From Pseudomonas sp. LS1212 (lineage in GTDB: Bacteria > Pseudomonadota > Gammaproteobacteria > Pseudomonadales > Pseudomonadaceae): a DNA stretch of 64,000 nt. The stretch covers positions 434,001-498,000 of the forward strand of contig NZ_CP102951.1 in the NCBI RefSeq assembly GCF_024741815.1, given 5' to 3'. The notes below the pieces were generated by a model. That model did not search any database. It saw only the letters and a list, made by a program, of their open reading frames with translations, and was not told where the DNA came from. Below, piece by piece: positions 35,004 to 44,015 of this stretch (within the stretch, counting starts at the first letter, position 1; the number at the start of each line of letters is the position of its first letter). The position numbers were made by a program, and so were the translations under genes.

Positions 35004-36065
35004 TTGCGGGTATTGCTGATCAAGACCTCCTCCCTGGGCGATGTCATCCATACGCTGCCGGCCCTGACCGATGCTGCGCGGGCGATTCCGGGTATCCGTT
35101 TCGATTGGGTCGTGGAAGAGGGCTTTGCCGAGATCCCGGCCTGGCATCCGGCGGTAGACAAGGTCATACCCGTGGCGATCCGCCGCTGGCGCAAGAACCT
35201 CTGGCAGACCGTCAAGAATGGCGAGTGGCGGCGATTCAAGCAGCGCCTGCGCGAAACGAAATACGATCTGGTGATCGATGCCCAGGGGCTGCTCAAAAGT
35301 GCATGGCTGACCCGCTATGTAAAGGCGCCGGTCGCCGGCCTGGACCGCGAGTCGGCGCGCGAGCCGCTGGCCAGTCGTTTCTATCAACGGCGCCTGGCCG
35401 TGGCGCGCGGTCAGCATGCTGTCGAGCGCCTTCGCCAACTCTTTGCCCTGGCACTGGGTTATGACCTGCCTTCGGGCATCGGTGACTATGGCTTGAACCG
35501 CGCGCGCCTGTTGGAAAAACCGGCGTCAATTCCCTATGTATTGTTCTTGCACGGCACGACCTGGGACACCAAGCATTGGCCCGAGGCCTATTGGCGCGAG
35601 CTGGCCGAGCGATTGGGCCAGGCGGGCATTGAAGTGCGCCTGCCCTGGGGCAACCCGGCAGAGCGCGCCCGCGCCGAACGTATTGCCACCGGCTTGAAGA
35701 ATGCCGTGGTACTGCCCAAATTGAATCTGGCAGGCGTCGCCCGTGTGCTGGCCGGTGCCAAGGCCTGTGTAGCGGTGGACACCGGGCTCGGTCACCTGGC
35801 CGCGGCACTGGATGTGCCGACCCTGTCGTTGTTCGGGCCGACCAACCCGGGCCTGACCGGGGCCTACGGCAAGGGGCAGGTGCACCTGGGCAGCGATTTT
35901 CCGTGCGCGCCGTGCCTGCAGAAGAAATGTGCCTATCAACCGACGGCTGAGGACCAGCGTCGGTTCGATCTCAAGCGCGAGTGGCCATTGTGTTTCACTC
36001 GTTTGAACCCCGAGCGCGTGGCCAGCCGACTGGCGGCCATGTTGCTTGCCGAGGATCTTCGTTGA
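35004..36065 (+). CDS. waaC: ADP-heptose:LPS heptosyltransferase I
   Basis: A 353-residue GT9-family enzyme. It starts with TTG at 35004, giving MRVLLIKTSSLGDVIHTLPA, the family N-terminus; AGAGG lies upstream inside the waaF end. The C-terminal region has the donor-binding VAVDTGLGHLAAALDVPTLSLFGPT motif. It transfers the first heptose to Kdo of the lipid A core acceptor. The stop TGA shares its last base with the waaG ATG. Confidence 0.95.
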   Translation: MRVLLIKTSSLGDVIHTLPALTDAARAIPGIRFDWVVEEGFAEIPAWHPAVDKVIPVAIRRWRKNLWQTVKNGEWRRFKQRLRETKYDLVIDAQGLLKSAWLTRYVKAPVAGLDRESAREPLASRFYQRRLAVARGQHAVERLRQLFALALGYDLPSGIGDYGLNRARLLEKPASIPYVLFLHGTTWDTKHWPEAYWRELAERLGQAGIEVRLPWGNPAERARAERIATGLKNAVVLPKLNLAGVARVLAGAKACVAVDTGLGHLAAALDVPTLSLFGPTNPGLTGAYGKGQVHLGSDFPCAPCLQKKCAYQPTAEDQRRFDLKREWPLCFTRLNPERVASRLAAMLLAEDLR

Positions 36066-37189
36066 TGCAATTGGCTTTTGTGCTTTACAAGTATTTCCCG
36101 TTCGGTGGCCTGCAGCGCGACTTCATGCGCATTGCGCTGGAGTGCCAGCAGCGCGGCCATCAAATCCGGGTCTATACCCTGATCTGGGAGGGTGATGTGC
36201 CGCCCGGCTTCGAAGTGCTGGTGGCACCGGTTTCGGCCTTGTTCAATCATCGCCGCAATGAAAAGCTCAGCGCCTGGATGGAGGCCGACCTGGCCAAGCG
36301 TCCGGTAGACCGCCTGATCGGTTTCAACAAAATGCCTGGCCTGGACGTCTACTACGCCGCTGACGGCTGTTTCGAAGACAAGGCCCAGACCTTGCGCAAC
36401 GCGCTGTACCGGCGCTGGGGCCGTTACCGGCACTTTGCCGAGTACGAGCGGGCGGTATTTGCGCGTGACGCGAAAACTGAAATCCTGATGATTTCCGAAG
36501 TGCAGCAGCCGTTGTTCATCAAGCACTACGACACCCCGGTGGAGCGCTTTCATCTGTTGCCGCCGGGCATTGCCCAGGATCGTCGGGCGCCGGCCAATGC
36601 GGCGCAGATTCGTGAAGAATTCCGTCGAGAGTTCGGGCTCAAGGACGATGAACTGTTGCTGGTGCAAATCGGCTCCGGCTTCAAGACCAAGGGCGTGGAC
36701 CGTAGCCTGAAGGCTGTGGCCGCACTGCCATCGGCCCTGCGCAAGCGTACCCGGCTGTTCGTCATTGGCCAGGATGACCCCAAGGTTTTCCAGTTGCAGA
36801 GTGCTGCGCTGGGCCTGGGCGAACAGGTACAGTTCCTCAAGGGGCGCAGCGATATTCCGCGTTTTCTGCTGGGGGCGGACCTGCTGATCCATCCGGCCTA
36901 CAACGAAAACACCGGAACGGTGTTGCTCGAGGCGTTGGTTGCCGGCCTGCCGGTACTGGTTTCCGCAGTCTGTGGTTATGCCCATTACATCGCCGAGGCC
37001 GACAGCGGCAAAGTGCTGGACGAGCCGTTCGAGCAGGGCCAGCTCAATCAATACCTCAAGCAAATGCTCGAAGACGATGTGGCGCGAGCCCAGTGGGCGC
37101 GCAACGGTCTTGCATTTGCCGATACTGCCGATCTTTACAGCATGCCGCAGCACGCGGCTGACGTGATTCTGGCGCAGGGGCGCGAATGA
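36065..37189 (+). CDS. waaG: LPS core glycosyltransferase WaaG
   Basis: A 374-residue GT4 (GT-B fold) enzyme. The start at 36065 (MQLAFVLYKYFPFGGLQRDF) overlaps the waaC stop by one base (TGATG); an open frame begins further upstream but lies inside waaC. Motifs are PFGGLQRDFMRIA for the acceptor side, and HPAYNENTGTVLLEALVAGLPV with the E-x7-E nucleotide-sugar site. By homology to the E. coli and P. aeruginosa enzymes it transfers the first outer-core hexose (glucose or galactosamine) to heptose II. Peripheral on the inner membrane. Confidence 0.94.
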   Translation: MQLAFVLYKYFPFGGLQRDFMRIALECQQRGHQIRVYTLIWEGDVPPGFEVLVAPVSALFNHRRNEKLSAWMEADLAKRPVDRLIGFNKMPGLDVYYAADGCFEDKAQTLRNALYRRWGRYRHFAEYERAVFARDAKTEILMISEVQQPLFIKHYDTPVERFHLLPPGIAQDRRAPANAAQIREEFRREFGLKDDELLLVQIGSGFKTKGVDRSLKAVAALPSALRKRTRLFVIGQDDPKVFQLQSAALGLGEQVQFLKGRSDIPRFLLGADLLIHPAYNENTGTVLLEALVAGLPVLVSAVCGYAHYIAEADSGKVLDEPFEQGQLNQYLKQMLEDDVARAQWARNGLAFADTADLYSMPQHAADVILAQGRE

Positions 37190-37992
37190 AACTGATACTG
37201 GCAGAACCCTTCAAGCGGCTCTGGGCCGGACGCGATGCCTTCACCGAGGTCGAGGGCTTGCAAGGGCAGGTTTACCGCGAGCTGGAAGGCCGTCGGACCT
37301 TGCGCACCGAAGTCGAGGGGCGGGGTTATTTCGTCAAGATCCACCGGGGTATCGGTTGGGGCGAGGTGGCCAAGAACCTGTTGACGGCAAAGTTGCCGGT
37401 GCTGGGCGCAGGCCAGGAGTGGCGGGCCATCGAGCGCCTGCATGAAGTCGGTGTGCCGACCATGACCGCCGTGGCCTATGGTGAGCGTGGCAGCAATCCG
37501 GCCGCCCAGCACTCGTTCATCGTCACCGAAGAGCTGGCGCCGACCATCAGCCTGGAAGATTTCAGCATTAACTGGCGCAAGGAGCCTGCGCAGCCGCGTC
37601 TCAAGCATGCATTGATCGCCGAAGTGGCGCGCATGACCGGCATGATGCACCGCGCCGGGGTCAATCATCGCGACTGCTACATCTGCCACTTCCTGTTGCA
37701 TACCGACAAGCCGGTGACCGCCGAAGACTTCAAGCTTTCGCTCATCGACCTGCACCGGGCCCAGACCCGTTCGCAGATCACCCGGCGCTGGCGCAACAAG
37801 GACCTGGCGGCCCTGTATTTCTCGGCGCTGGATATCGGCTTGACTCAACGCGACAAACTGCGTTTTCTGCGCGGCTACTTCCAGCAGCCGCTACGCCAGA
37901 TTCTGCGCGACGAGGCCGCGCTGCTCGCCTGGCTCCAGGCCAAGGCCAACAAGCTCTATGAGCGTAAACAACGTTATGGAGATGCGCTCTGA
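37186..37992 (+). CDS. waaP: LPS core heptose (I) kinase WaaP
   Basis: A 268-residue protein-kinase-fold sugar kinase. The HRD motif HRDCYICHFLL places the catalytic aspartate at D163, the same position reported for P. aeruginosa WaaP. The N-lobe lysine is in YFVKIHRGIGWGE, and the metal-binding DLHRAQ (in SLIDLHRAQ) follows. It phosphorylates heptose I of the inner core, which in Pseudomonas is important for viability and for outer-membrane integrity. It overlaps waaG by four bases (ATGA) and wapP by one. Confidence 0.95.
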   Translation: MKLILAEPFKRLWAGRDAFTEVEGLQGQVYRELEGRRTLRTEVEGRGYFVKIHRGIGWGEVAKNLLTAKLPVLGAGQEWRAIERLHEVGVPTMTAVAYGERGSNPAAQHSFIVTEELAPTISLEDFSINWRKEPAQPRLKHALIAEVARMTGMMHRAGVNHRDCYICHFLLHTDKPVTAEDFKLSLIDLHRAQTRSQITRRWRNKDLAALYFSALDIGLTQRDKLRFLRGYFQQPLRQILRDEAALLAWLQAKANKLYERKQRYGDAL

Positions 37993-38726
37993 TGGCGGGT
38001 TGGACTCTGGAACCGCCCTATGCACACCTGGCGGCAGACTTTGGAACTCTCGATGCCGTCTTTGCCCTGCAGGGTGAGCGGCTGACCCACGACCCGCTGT
38101 CGGAGGTCATCCGCGTCGAACGGGAGGGTGTCAATTATTACGTCAAGCGCTACACCGGTGCGGGTAAGGGGTTGCGCCGTTATCTGGGGCGGCCGCGGGT
38201 CAAGTCCGAATGGCAGAACCTCAAGCGCTTCGCCAAGTGGGGAATCCCCACTGCCGAGGTGGTGGCCTGGGGCCTGGAGCGGCGCGGAGCCGCTTATGCG
38301 CGCGGCGCGATGATCACCCGCGAACTGCCTTGCACCGAAGACCTTTCGGCGCTGGCGTTGCGCAAGGACCCGCTGCTGGCCAATGCCGCCTGGGTGGACC
38401 GGATCAGTCGGCAACTGGCCCATCACACGCGCGCGATGCATGACCATCATTTCACCCATAACGACCTGAAGTGGCGCAACCTGCTGGTCGATGACCAGGA
38501 CACGCTGTACTTCATCGATTGCCCCAATGGCGCGTTCTGGCGGGGGTTCCTGCTGCGTTACCGGATCACCAAGGACCTGGCGTGCCTGGACAAGGTCGCC
38601 AAATATCATCTGTCGGCAACCCAGCGGCTGCGCTTCTATCTGCAGTACCGCAAGCGTGCGCGGCTCAATGCGTCGGACAAGCGACGCATCCGGCACATCG
38701 TGACGTTTTTCGAGGGGCGTGAATGA
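37992..38726 (+). CDS. wapP: LPS core kinase WapP
   Basis: A 244-residue kinase-fold protein. The catalytic loop HNDLKWRNLL puts the Asp at D158, and FIDCPNG is the metal-binding counterpart of DFG. The N-lobe has YYVKRYTGAGKGLRRYLGRPRVKSEW, with a lysine in the expected place. By synteny and similarity to P. aeruginosa PA5008 it is the second inner-core kinase, adding phosphate to heptose. It overlaps waaP by one base and wapQ by four. Confidence 0.88.
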   Translation: MAGWTLEPPYAHLAADFGTLDAVFALQGERLTHDPLSEVIRVEREGVNYYVKRYTGAGKGLRRYLGRPRVKSEWQNLKRFAKWGIPTAEVVAWGLERRGAAYARGAMITRELPCTEDLSALALRKDPLLANAAWVDRISRQLAHHTRAMHDHHFTHNDLKWRNLLVDDQDTLYFIDCPNGAFWRGFLLRYRITKDLACLDKVAKYHLSATQRLRFYLQYRKRARLNASDKRRIRHIVTFFEGRE

Positions 38727-39475
38727 GGGATTTCATTGCAGAGGCCGATCAGGCACTGCTGGAGCGCCATGGATTGAATGCATTCGAGCAGCTCTGGGAG
38801 CTGGAACTCGATGCAGTGGACGAACCCAATACCGGGCGTGGCGGCTGGAGCAGCGTCTATCGCCTCGAACTCGAGGGCAAGGGGTATTACCTCAAGCGTC
38901 AGAGCGATTACCTGACGCGAACCTTGTATCGGCCCTTTGGCGAGCCGACCTTCGCTCGGGAGTTTCGCAACATCAGCCGCTACCAGAGGCTGGCCATCCC
39001 GGCCCTGCAGGCGGTGTTCTTCGGCGAGCGCCGGATCAATGGCGAGCGCTGCGCGATCCTGATGACGCGCGCCCTGGACGGCTGGTCCGACCTGGATGCG
39101 CTGTTGTCTGACTGGCCGACGTTCAAGCCTGCCCAGCGCGAGGCGATCCTCAAGGCCTGCGGCAACCTTGCGCGGGTGCTGCATGGAGCCGGCCAGGTAC
39201 ATGGCTGTTTCTATCCCAAGCATATCTTCCTGCGCGCCCGCGCCGACGGTTACCAGGCGCAGTTGATCGATCTGGAAAAGACCCGGCCGCTGCTGTTCGG
39301 CCTGCGCGATCGCGTCAAGGACCTCGAGCCGTTGTTGCGCAGGGCGTCAGTCTGGAGCGGTGCCGATATCCGGTTGTTTTTGTCGACCTATCTGGACCAG
39401 ACTCAAGACAGCTCGTTGGTCGATACCTGGATGCAGCGTCTGACGCTGCGCCGCCGTCATAAAGAGGCACGCTGA
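38723..39475 (+). CDS. wapQ: LPS core kinase-like protein WapQ (InaA family)
   Basis: A 250-residue InaA/Kdo-kinase-like protein. The N-lobe has GGWSSVYRLELEGKGYYLKRQSDY, with the ATP lysine in YYLKRQ. In the catalytic loop the usual HRD is replaced: HGCFYPKHIFL has Cys where WaaP has Asp, while LIDLEK keeps the DFG-like aspartate. This departure appears typical of the InaA/WapQ branch from memory, so it may use a different residue or be a pseudokinase. Place and size match P. aeruginosa PA5007. It overlaps both neighbours (ATGA upstream, TGATG downstream). Confidence 0.85.
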   Translation: MRDFIAEADQALLERHGLNAFEQLWELELDAVDEPNTGRGGWSSVYRLELEGKGYYLKRQSDYLTRTLYRPFGEPTFAREFRNISRYQRLAIPALQAVFFGERRINGERCAILMTRALDGWSDLDALLSDWPTFKPAQREAILKACGNLARVLHGAGQVHGCFYPKHIFLRARADGYQAQLIDLEKTRPLLFGLRDRVKDLEPLLRRASVWSGADIRLFLSTYLDQTQDSSLVDTWMQRLTLRRRHKEAR

Positions 39476-40914
39476 TGCGTTTGTCCGAATTGAAAAACAC
39501 CGGACGCAGTCCGGCATTGCCCCTGAGCCTGGAATTGGCCGATGCCGCAGGCCCCGCTCAATTGCAGCTGCTGAGCCTGTTGCGGGTATTGCCGGGGCAG
39601 CGGTATGTCGGGGCCGCCGTCTGGCGTGGGCGTGCGGTGTTGGCCAAGCTGCTGGTCGGGCCCAAGGCTGCGCGGCACTTCCAGCGCGAGTTGGCCGGCG
39701 TGCGTTTGCTTGCCGGGCAGGGCCTGACCACCCCGGTGTTGTTGGCCGATGGCCTGCAGGAAGGCGAGGGCGGCTGGTTGCTGTTCGACTTCCTCGAAGG
39801 CGCCCAGAGCCTGGGCGATGCCTGGGGCGAGGTCGAGCATTTGCCGGCCTTGGCCGATGAGCAACAGGTGATTCTGGGCGAGGCCCTGGCGGCCGTGGGC
39901 GCGATGCACGCCAAAGGCTTGTGGCAGGAAGACTTGCACCTGGACAATCTGCTGCGTCATCAAGGGCAGTTGTACCTGATCGATGGTGCCGGGGTGTGTG
40001 CCGAGGAAGCCGGCAAACCGTTGTCGCGCCAGCGTGTGCTGCAGAACCTGGGGGTATTTTTCGCCCAGCTGCCCAAGCACTTCCAGCCCTATTACGAAGA
40101 GTTGCTGGTGCATTATCTATTGGCCAACGGCGAGCATGCCTTGCCGCTCGAAGCCCTGCAAAAGCAGGTTGAAAAGGTGCGTAACTGGCGCCTCAAGGAC
40201 ATCCTCGACAAGGTCGGTCGTGACTGCACGCTGTTCAGCGTCAGCCGTGGCGCTTTTGCCTTGCGTGCCATACGCCGCGAAGAAGAGCCGGCCATGTTGC
40301 CGGTGCTGGCCGAAGCCGACGCGCTGCTCGACAAGGGGCATTTGTACAAGACCGGCGGTGCGGCCAGTGTCGGCCGGGTCCAGGCTGGCGGCAGAACATT
40401 GGTGGTCAAGCGCTACAACATCAAGAATGTCCTGCATTGGCTCAAGCGCTTCTGGCGTCCGAGCCGCGCCTGGCATTCGTGGGTCGAGGGCAACCGCCTG
40501 GCGTTCCTCGGCATTGCCACGCCCAAGCCGCTGGCCCTGCTTGAGCGGCGTTTTCTCTGGTTGCGCCGGCAGGCCTATCTGGTGACTGAATACTTGCCCG
40601 GCCCGGACATGCTCGAGCGTTTCGCGCCCTACGTGGCAACGGGAGAAGTGCCGGAGAATGAACTGGTGGCGCTGGACCAGCTGTTTGCCGACTTGATCGG
40701 CCAGCGCATCAGCCATGGCGACCTCAAGGGGCATAACCTGTTCTGGCATGAGCAGCAATGGGCCCTGATCGACCTGGATGCCATGTGCCAGCACCACACC
40801 TTGCACAGCTTTGCCCCGGCGTATGCCCGGGACCGGGCGCGGCTGCTGCGCAACTGGCCGGCCGAGAGCGCCCTGCACCAGATGCTGGATCGGCGCTTGC
40901 CCAGGCTGGACTGA
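39475..40914 (+). CDS. Tandem kinase-like protein of the LPS core cluster (PA5006-like)
   Basis: A 479-residue protein with two kinase-fold halves. In the first half (about 1-225) the catalytic loop is EDLHLDNLL (D153) and the metal site is LIDGAG. In the second half (about 265-479) it has GAASVGRVQAGGRTLVVKRYN for the nucleotide lobe, SHGDLKGHNLF with D416, and LIDLDAM. Both halves therefore keep the catalytic Asp. It is the last of the tightly overlapping waaF-waaG-waaP run and corresponds in place to P. aeruginosa PA5006, a putative LPS kinase. The phosphorylated group is unknown. It may modify core sugars or partner WaaP/WapP/WapQ. Confidence 0.8.
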   Translation: MRLSELKNTGRSPALPLSLELADAAGPAQLQLLSLLRVLPGQRYVGAAVWRGRAVLAKLLVGPKAARHFQRELAGVRLLAGQGLTTPVLLADGLQEGEGGWLLFDFLEGAQSLGDAWGEVEHLPALADEQQVILGEALAAVGAMHAKGLWQEDLHLDNLLRHQGQLYLIDGAGVCAEEAGKPLSRQRVLQNLGVFFAQLPKHFQPYYEELLVHYLLANGEHALPLEALQKQVEKVRNWRLKDILDKVGRDCTLFSVSRGAFALRAIRREEEPAMLPVLAEADALLDKGHLYKTGGAASVGRVQAGGRTLVVKRYNIKNVLHWLKRFWRPSRAWHSWVEGNRLAFLGIATPKPLALLERRFLWLRRQAYLVTEYLPGPDMLERFAPYVATGEVPENELVALDQLFADLIGQRISHGDLKGHNLFWHEQQWALIDLDAMCQHHTLHSFAPAYARDRARLLRNWPAESALHQMLDRRLPRLD

Positions 40915-40925
40915 GCTCCGGTTTA

Positions 40926-41033
40926 TGTAGCCGCTGCCGCAGGCTGCGCTCGCGCGCGTTAGCGGGCGCAAGATCTCGAGACCGCCGGGGAGCCCCTGCG
41001 GGACTCCAGCGCAGCCTGGCGGCAGCGGCTACA
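40926..41033. repeat. Palindromic intergenic repeat, copy 2
   Basis: TGTAGCCGCTGCCGCAGGCT followed by GCGCT at 40926-40950 pairs with the complement at 41008-41033, with one extra base. The interior contains GTTAGCGGGCGCA, related to GTAAGCGGGCGCA in the copy at 19774-19892. It separates the inner-core kinase run from the carbamoyltransferase run. Confidence 0.85.
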
Positions 41034-41069
41034 GGCTGTGGCGCGGGCGCATTCCATTCGCCTTTACGC

Positions 41070-41075
41070 TATAAT
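41070..41075 (+). promoter_or_regulatory. Candidate promoter of the carbamoyltransferase-wapR run
   Basis: A perfect TATAAT hexamer lies 68 bases upstream of the TTG start at 41144, just after the palindromic repeat. No good -35 hexamer is visible at 16-18 bases upstream, so the call rests on the -10 box and on context. Confidence 0.4.
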
Positions 41076-41143
41076 CCCGCCCTTTAGCTGCTGCTCGCCC
41101 ATTTGGCGGGGGCGCATTTTTCAAGATTAAAGAGGCTAGACCT

Positions 41144-42901
41144 TTGGCATTGACGATTCTTGGCCTGTCCGGCGCCCTTAGCCATGATCCTTCCGCGGCC
41201 CTGTACATCGACGGCAAGCTGATCGCCGCCGCTGAAGAAGAGCGCTTCGTGCGCGACAAACATGCAAAGAACCGCATGCCCTATGAGTCGGCGAAGTTCT
41301 GCCTCGAGCAGGCCGGTATCAAGCCTTCGGATGTCGATGTGGTCGCGATTCCGTTCGCCCCCATCAGCCTGTTCGACAAGGCGCGCTGGCACTACGCCAA
41401 GCGTTACTGGTACGCCCCGGATCGCGCCCTCGATGCATTGCTGATGGGCAACCGCCGCTACAAGCGCTATCGCAAGCACATCGTGTTCTGCCTGCAGCAG
41501 CTGGGCTTCGATCCGAAGAAAATCAAGATCGAGCCGGTCGAGCACCACCTCGCTCACGCTTCCAGTGCCTATCACTGCTCAGGGTTCAAGGAAAAGACCG
41601 CGATCCTCGGCATCGACGGCAAGGGCGAATACGCCACCACTTTCTTTGGCTACGGCGAAAACGGCAAGATCCACAAGATCAAGGAGTTCTTCGATCCGGA
41701 CTCCCTGGGTGGCCTGTACGGCGCGATCACCGAGTTCCTCGGTTTCGAGATGCTCGACGGTGAGTTCAAGGTCATGGGCATGGCCCCTTACGGCGACGCC
41801 AGCAAGTACGACTTCTCGCGCCTGGCCAGTTTCGAGAACGGTGAGCTGGTGATCAACACCGAGTACGCCAACGTCATCGGCCTGCGTCGCCATAAAGAGA
41901 AAGGCAAAGGCTTCTATTTCTCGCCGAAACTGATCGAGTGGCTGGGGCCAAAGCGCGAAGGCGACATCGCCGACGAGCCGTACATTCACTATGCGGCGAG
42001 CATGCAGGCGTTGTTCGAGAAACTCGCACTGCAAATGATCGACCATTACCTGGGCGACATTCTCAAGGAAACCGGCAAGCTGGCATTCGCCGGCGGCTGC
42101 GCCCTGAACGTCAAGCTCAACCAGAAGATCATCGCCCGCCCCGACATGAAGGAGCTGTTCGTGCAACCGGCATCGGGCGATGCCGGTACTGCAGTCGGCG
42201 CGGCAGCCTATGTGTCTCACGCCCGTGGCGTACCGGTGGAGAAGATGGAACACGTCTATCTCGGCCCGGCCTACTCCAACGAGGACGTGATCGCGGCCTG
42301 TGCCCGCCACGCCAGCAAGCCGGTATGGCGCAAGATCGACAACATGCCCCAGCGCATTGCCAAAATCATGGTCGACGGCAACCCGGTGGCCTGGTTCCAG
42401 GGGCGCATGGAGTTCGGCCCGCGTGCCCTCGGTGGTCGCTCGATCATTGGTTGCCCAAGTGTGCCGGGCGTGGCCAACCGCATCAACGAACAGATCAAGT
42501 TCCGCGAGCGCTGGAGGCCTTTCTGCCCGTCGATGCTCGATACCGTCGGCCCGCAGATGATCAAGGTCGACCACCCGGCACCCTTCATGACCTTCACCTT
42601 CGAGGTGGCCGAAGAGTGGAAGACCCGTGTGCCGGAAGTCGTGCACGAAGACGGTACGTCGCGGGCCCAGGTACTCAAACGCGAATACAACCCGCGTTAC
42701 TACGACATGATGAAGGCGCTCGAAGACCTGACCGGCAACGGTGTGTCCTTGAATACCTCGTTGAACCGTCGTGGCGAGCCGATGATCTGCTCGCCGACCG
42801 ATGCGTTGAACATGTTCTTCGGCTCTGACCTGCAATACCTGATCATGGAAGACATCCTGGTGGTCAAGGATGGCGCGGATGCCTATGACTCGCTCGGCTG
42901 A
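41144..42901 (+). CDS. wapO: Carbamoyltransferase of the LPS outer core (WapO-like)
   Basis: A 585-residue NodU/CmcH-family carbamoyltransferase. The start is TTG at 41144, giving MALTILGLSGALSHDPSAAL, with AGAGG about nine bases upstream. The N-terminal Kae1-like domain has HHLAHASSAYHCS metal-ligand histidines and GIDGKGEYATT. The C-terminal YrdC-like domain includes FQGRMEFGPRALGGRSI and the RRGEPMICSPTDAL stretch. It should transfer a carbamoyl group from carbamoyl phosphate to a core sugar (O-carbamoylated galactosamine or heptose is known in Pseudomonas cores). It corresponds to PA5005. The stop overlaps the next start by about 16 bases. Confidence 0.87.
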   Translation: MALTILGLSGALSHDPSAALYIDGKLIAAAEEERFVRDKHAKNRMPYESAKFCLEQAGIKPSDVDVVAIPFAPISLFDKARWHYAKRYWYAPDRALDALLMGNRRYKRYRKHIVFCLQQLGFDPKKIKIEPVEHHLAHASSAYHCSGFKEKTAILGIDGKGEYATTFFGYGENGKIHKIKEFFDPDSLGGLYGAITEFLGFEMLDGEFKVMGMAPYGDASKYDFSRLASFENGELVINTEYANVIGLRRHKEKGKGFYFSPKLIEWLGPKREGDIADEPYIHYAASMQALFEKLALQMIDHYLGDILKETGKLAFAGGCALNVKLNQKIIARPDMKELFVQPASGDAGTAVGAAAYVSHARGVPVEKMEHVYLGPAYSNEDVIAACARHASKPVWRKIDNMPQRIAKIMVDGNPVAWFQGRMEFGPRALGGRSIIGCPSVPGVANRINEQIKFRERWRPFCPSMLDTVGPQMIKVDHPAPFMTFTFEVAEEWKTRVPEVVHEDGTSRAQVLKREYNPRYYDMMKALEDLTGNGVSLNTSLNRRGEPMICSPTDALNMFFGSDLQYLIMEDILVVKDGADAYDSLG

Positions 42902-44015
42902 ACGTCACGTCCTGCAGTTCTGTCACGGCTATGACGGGCCGTTCCTGGACTGCGCCCGGCAATATGCCAGCCTGTTTGCCGGCAGCGGCTATCGCGTGAC
43001 CACGGTGTTTCTCACCGGGGTCGCCGATCCTGAAGTCGCCGCTGGCTGCGCGTCTGATGAAGTCCTGTTTCTCGAATACAGCTCCAGTGCCGTGCGCGGC
43101 CTGAAGCTGGGCGCCATCCGGGATCTGCGCAAGATTGCCGCGTCGCGCAATTTCAGCTTCTGTATCGCGCATCGCTTCAAGCCGATTTACATCGCCTTGC
43201 TCGGCACCGATTTGCCGGTCATCGGCGTGCATCATGCCTTCGGCGATTATCAGCGGCGCACACGCAAACTCTTTGCCCACCTGTTTCGCAAGCGCCTGAG
43301 CCTGCTCGGCGTGTCCGATGCGGTGCGCGACGATATGCGCAAGTGCCTGCCCAATTGGCCGACCGGACGCATCCGCACCCTCTACAACCGTATTGATACC
43401 GAGTCCCTGCAGGCCTCGCAACTGCCGGCCAGCCAGGCACGAGAGGCACTAGGCCTGGCCAGTGACGCCTGGATCGTCGGCAATGTCGGGCGCCTGCATC
43501 CGGACAAGGATCAGGCCACCCTGTTGCGCGGTTTCGCCCAGGCGTTGCCGAGCCTGCCCAAGCCGGCTCAGTTGGTGATCATGGGCAAGGGCCGCCTGGA
43601 GCAGGACCTCAAGGAACTGGCCAATGAGCTGGGCATAAGCGCCTATGTCACCTTTGCCGGCCAGGTCCCGGATGCCCGGCGTTACTTCCGCGCTTTCGAC
43701 GCCTTTGCCTTGAGCTCGGACCATGAGCCTTTCGGCATGGTCCTGCTCGAAGCCATGGCCGCCGGCGTACCCTTGCTGGCCACGGCGTGTGGCGGTGCCA
43801 AGGAAGTGGTCGAGGGTGTCGGCATCCTGTTCCCGCTTGGCGATGCCGCGCATCTGGCGCAGGGGCTTGTACATTTGGCGTCGCTCGATGCCGAGCAGCG
43901 CCAGGCGTGCGCTGAGCTGATGCAACAGCGCTTGCATGAGCGTTTTTCCGATCACGCCGTGCGTGAGGCATTCTGGCGACTGCCGCAAGTCACCGATCTG
44001 ATTGCGGAGGCTTGA
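42885..44015 (+). CDS. wapH: LPS outer-core glycosyltransferase WapH
   Basis: A 376-residue GT4 enzyme from the ATG at 42885 (MTRSAERHVLQFCHGYDGPF). In-frame ATGs at 42870 and 42879 are alternatives, as no ribosome site decides. The C-terminal domain holds the donor-binding pattern SSDHEPFGMVLLEAMAAGVP and the preceding GRLHPDKDQATLL. It is predicted to add an outer-core hexose, by position and similarity to P. aeruginosa PA5004. It overlaps the carbamoyltransferase upstream, and its stop shares one base with the next ATG (TGATG). Confidence 0.85.
   Translation: MTRSAERHVLQFCHGYDGPFLDCARQYASLFAGSGYRVTTVFLTGVADPEVAAGCASDEVLFLEYSSSAVRGLKLGAIRDLRKIAASRNFSFCIAHRFKPIYIALLGTDLPVIGVHHAFGDYQRRTRKLFAHLFRKRLSLLGVSDAVRDDMRKCLPNWPTGRIRTLYNRIDTESLQASQLPASQAREALGLASDAWIVGNVGRLHPDKDQATLLRGFAQALPSLPKPAQLVIMGKGRLEQDLKELANELGISAYVTFAGQVPDARRYFRAFDAFALSSDHEPFGMVLLEAMAAGVPLLATACGGAKEVVEGVGILFPLGDAAHLAQGLVHLASLDAEQRQACAELMQQRLHERFSDHAVREAFWRLPQVTDLIAEA

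Noticed and set aside
41080..41125. An attenuator-like hairpin ahead of the carbamoyltransferase gene (CGCCCATTTGGCG followed by a T run)
   Set aside because: The stem is only four to five base pairs and there is no second competing structure or leader peptide.
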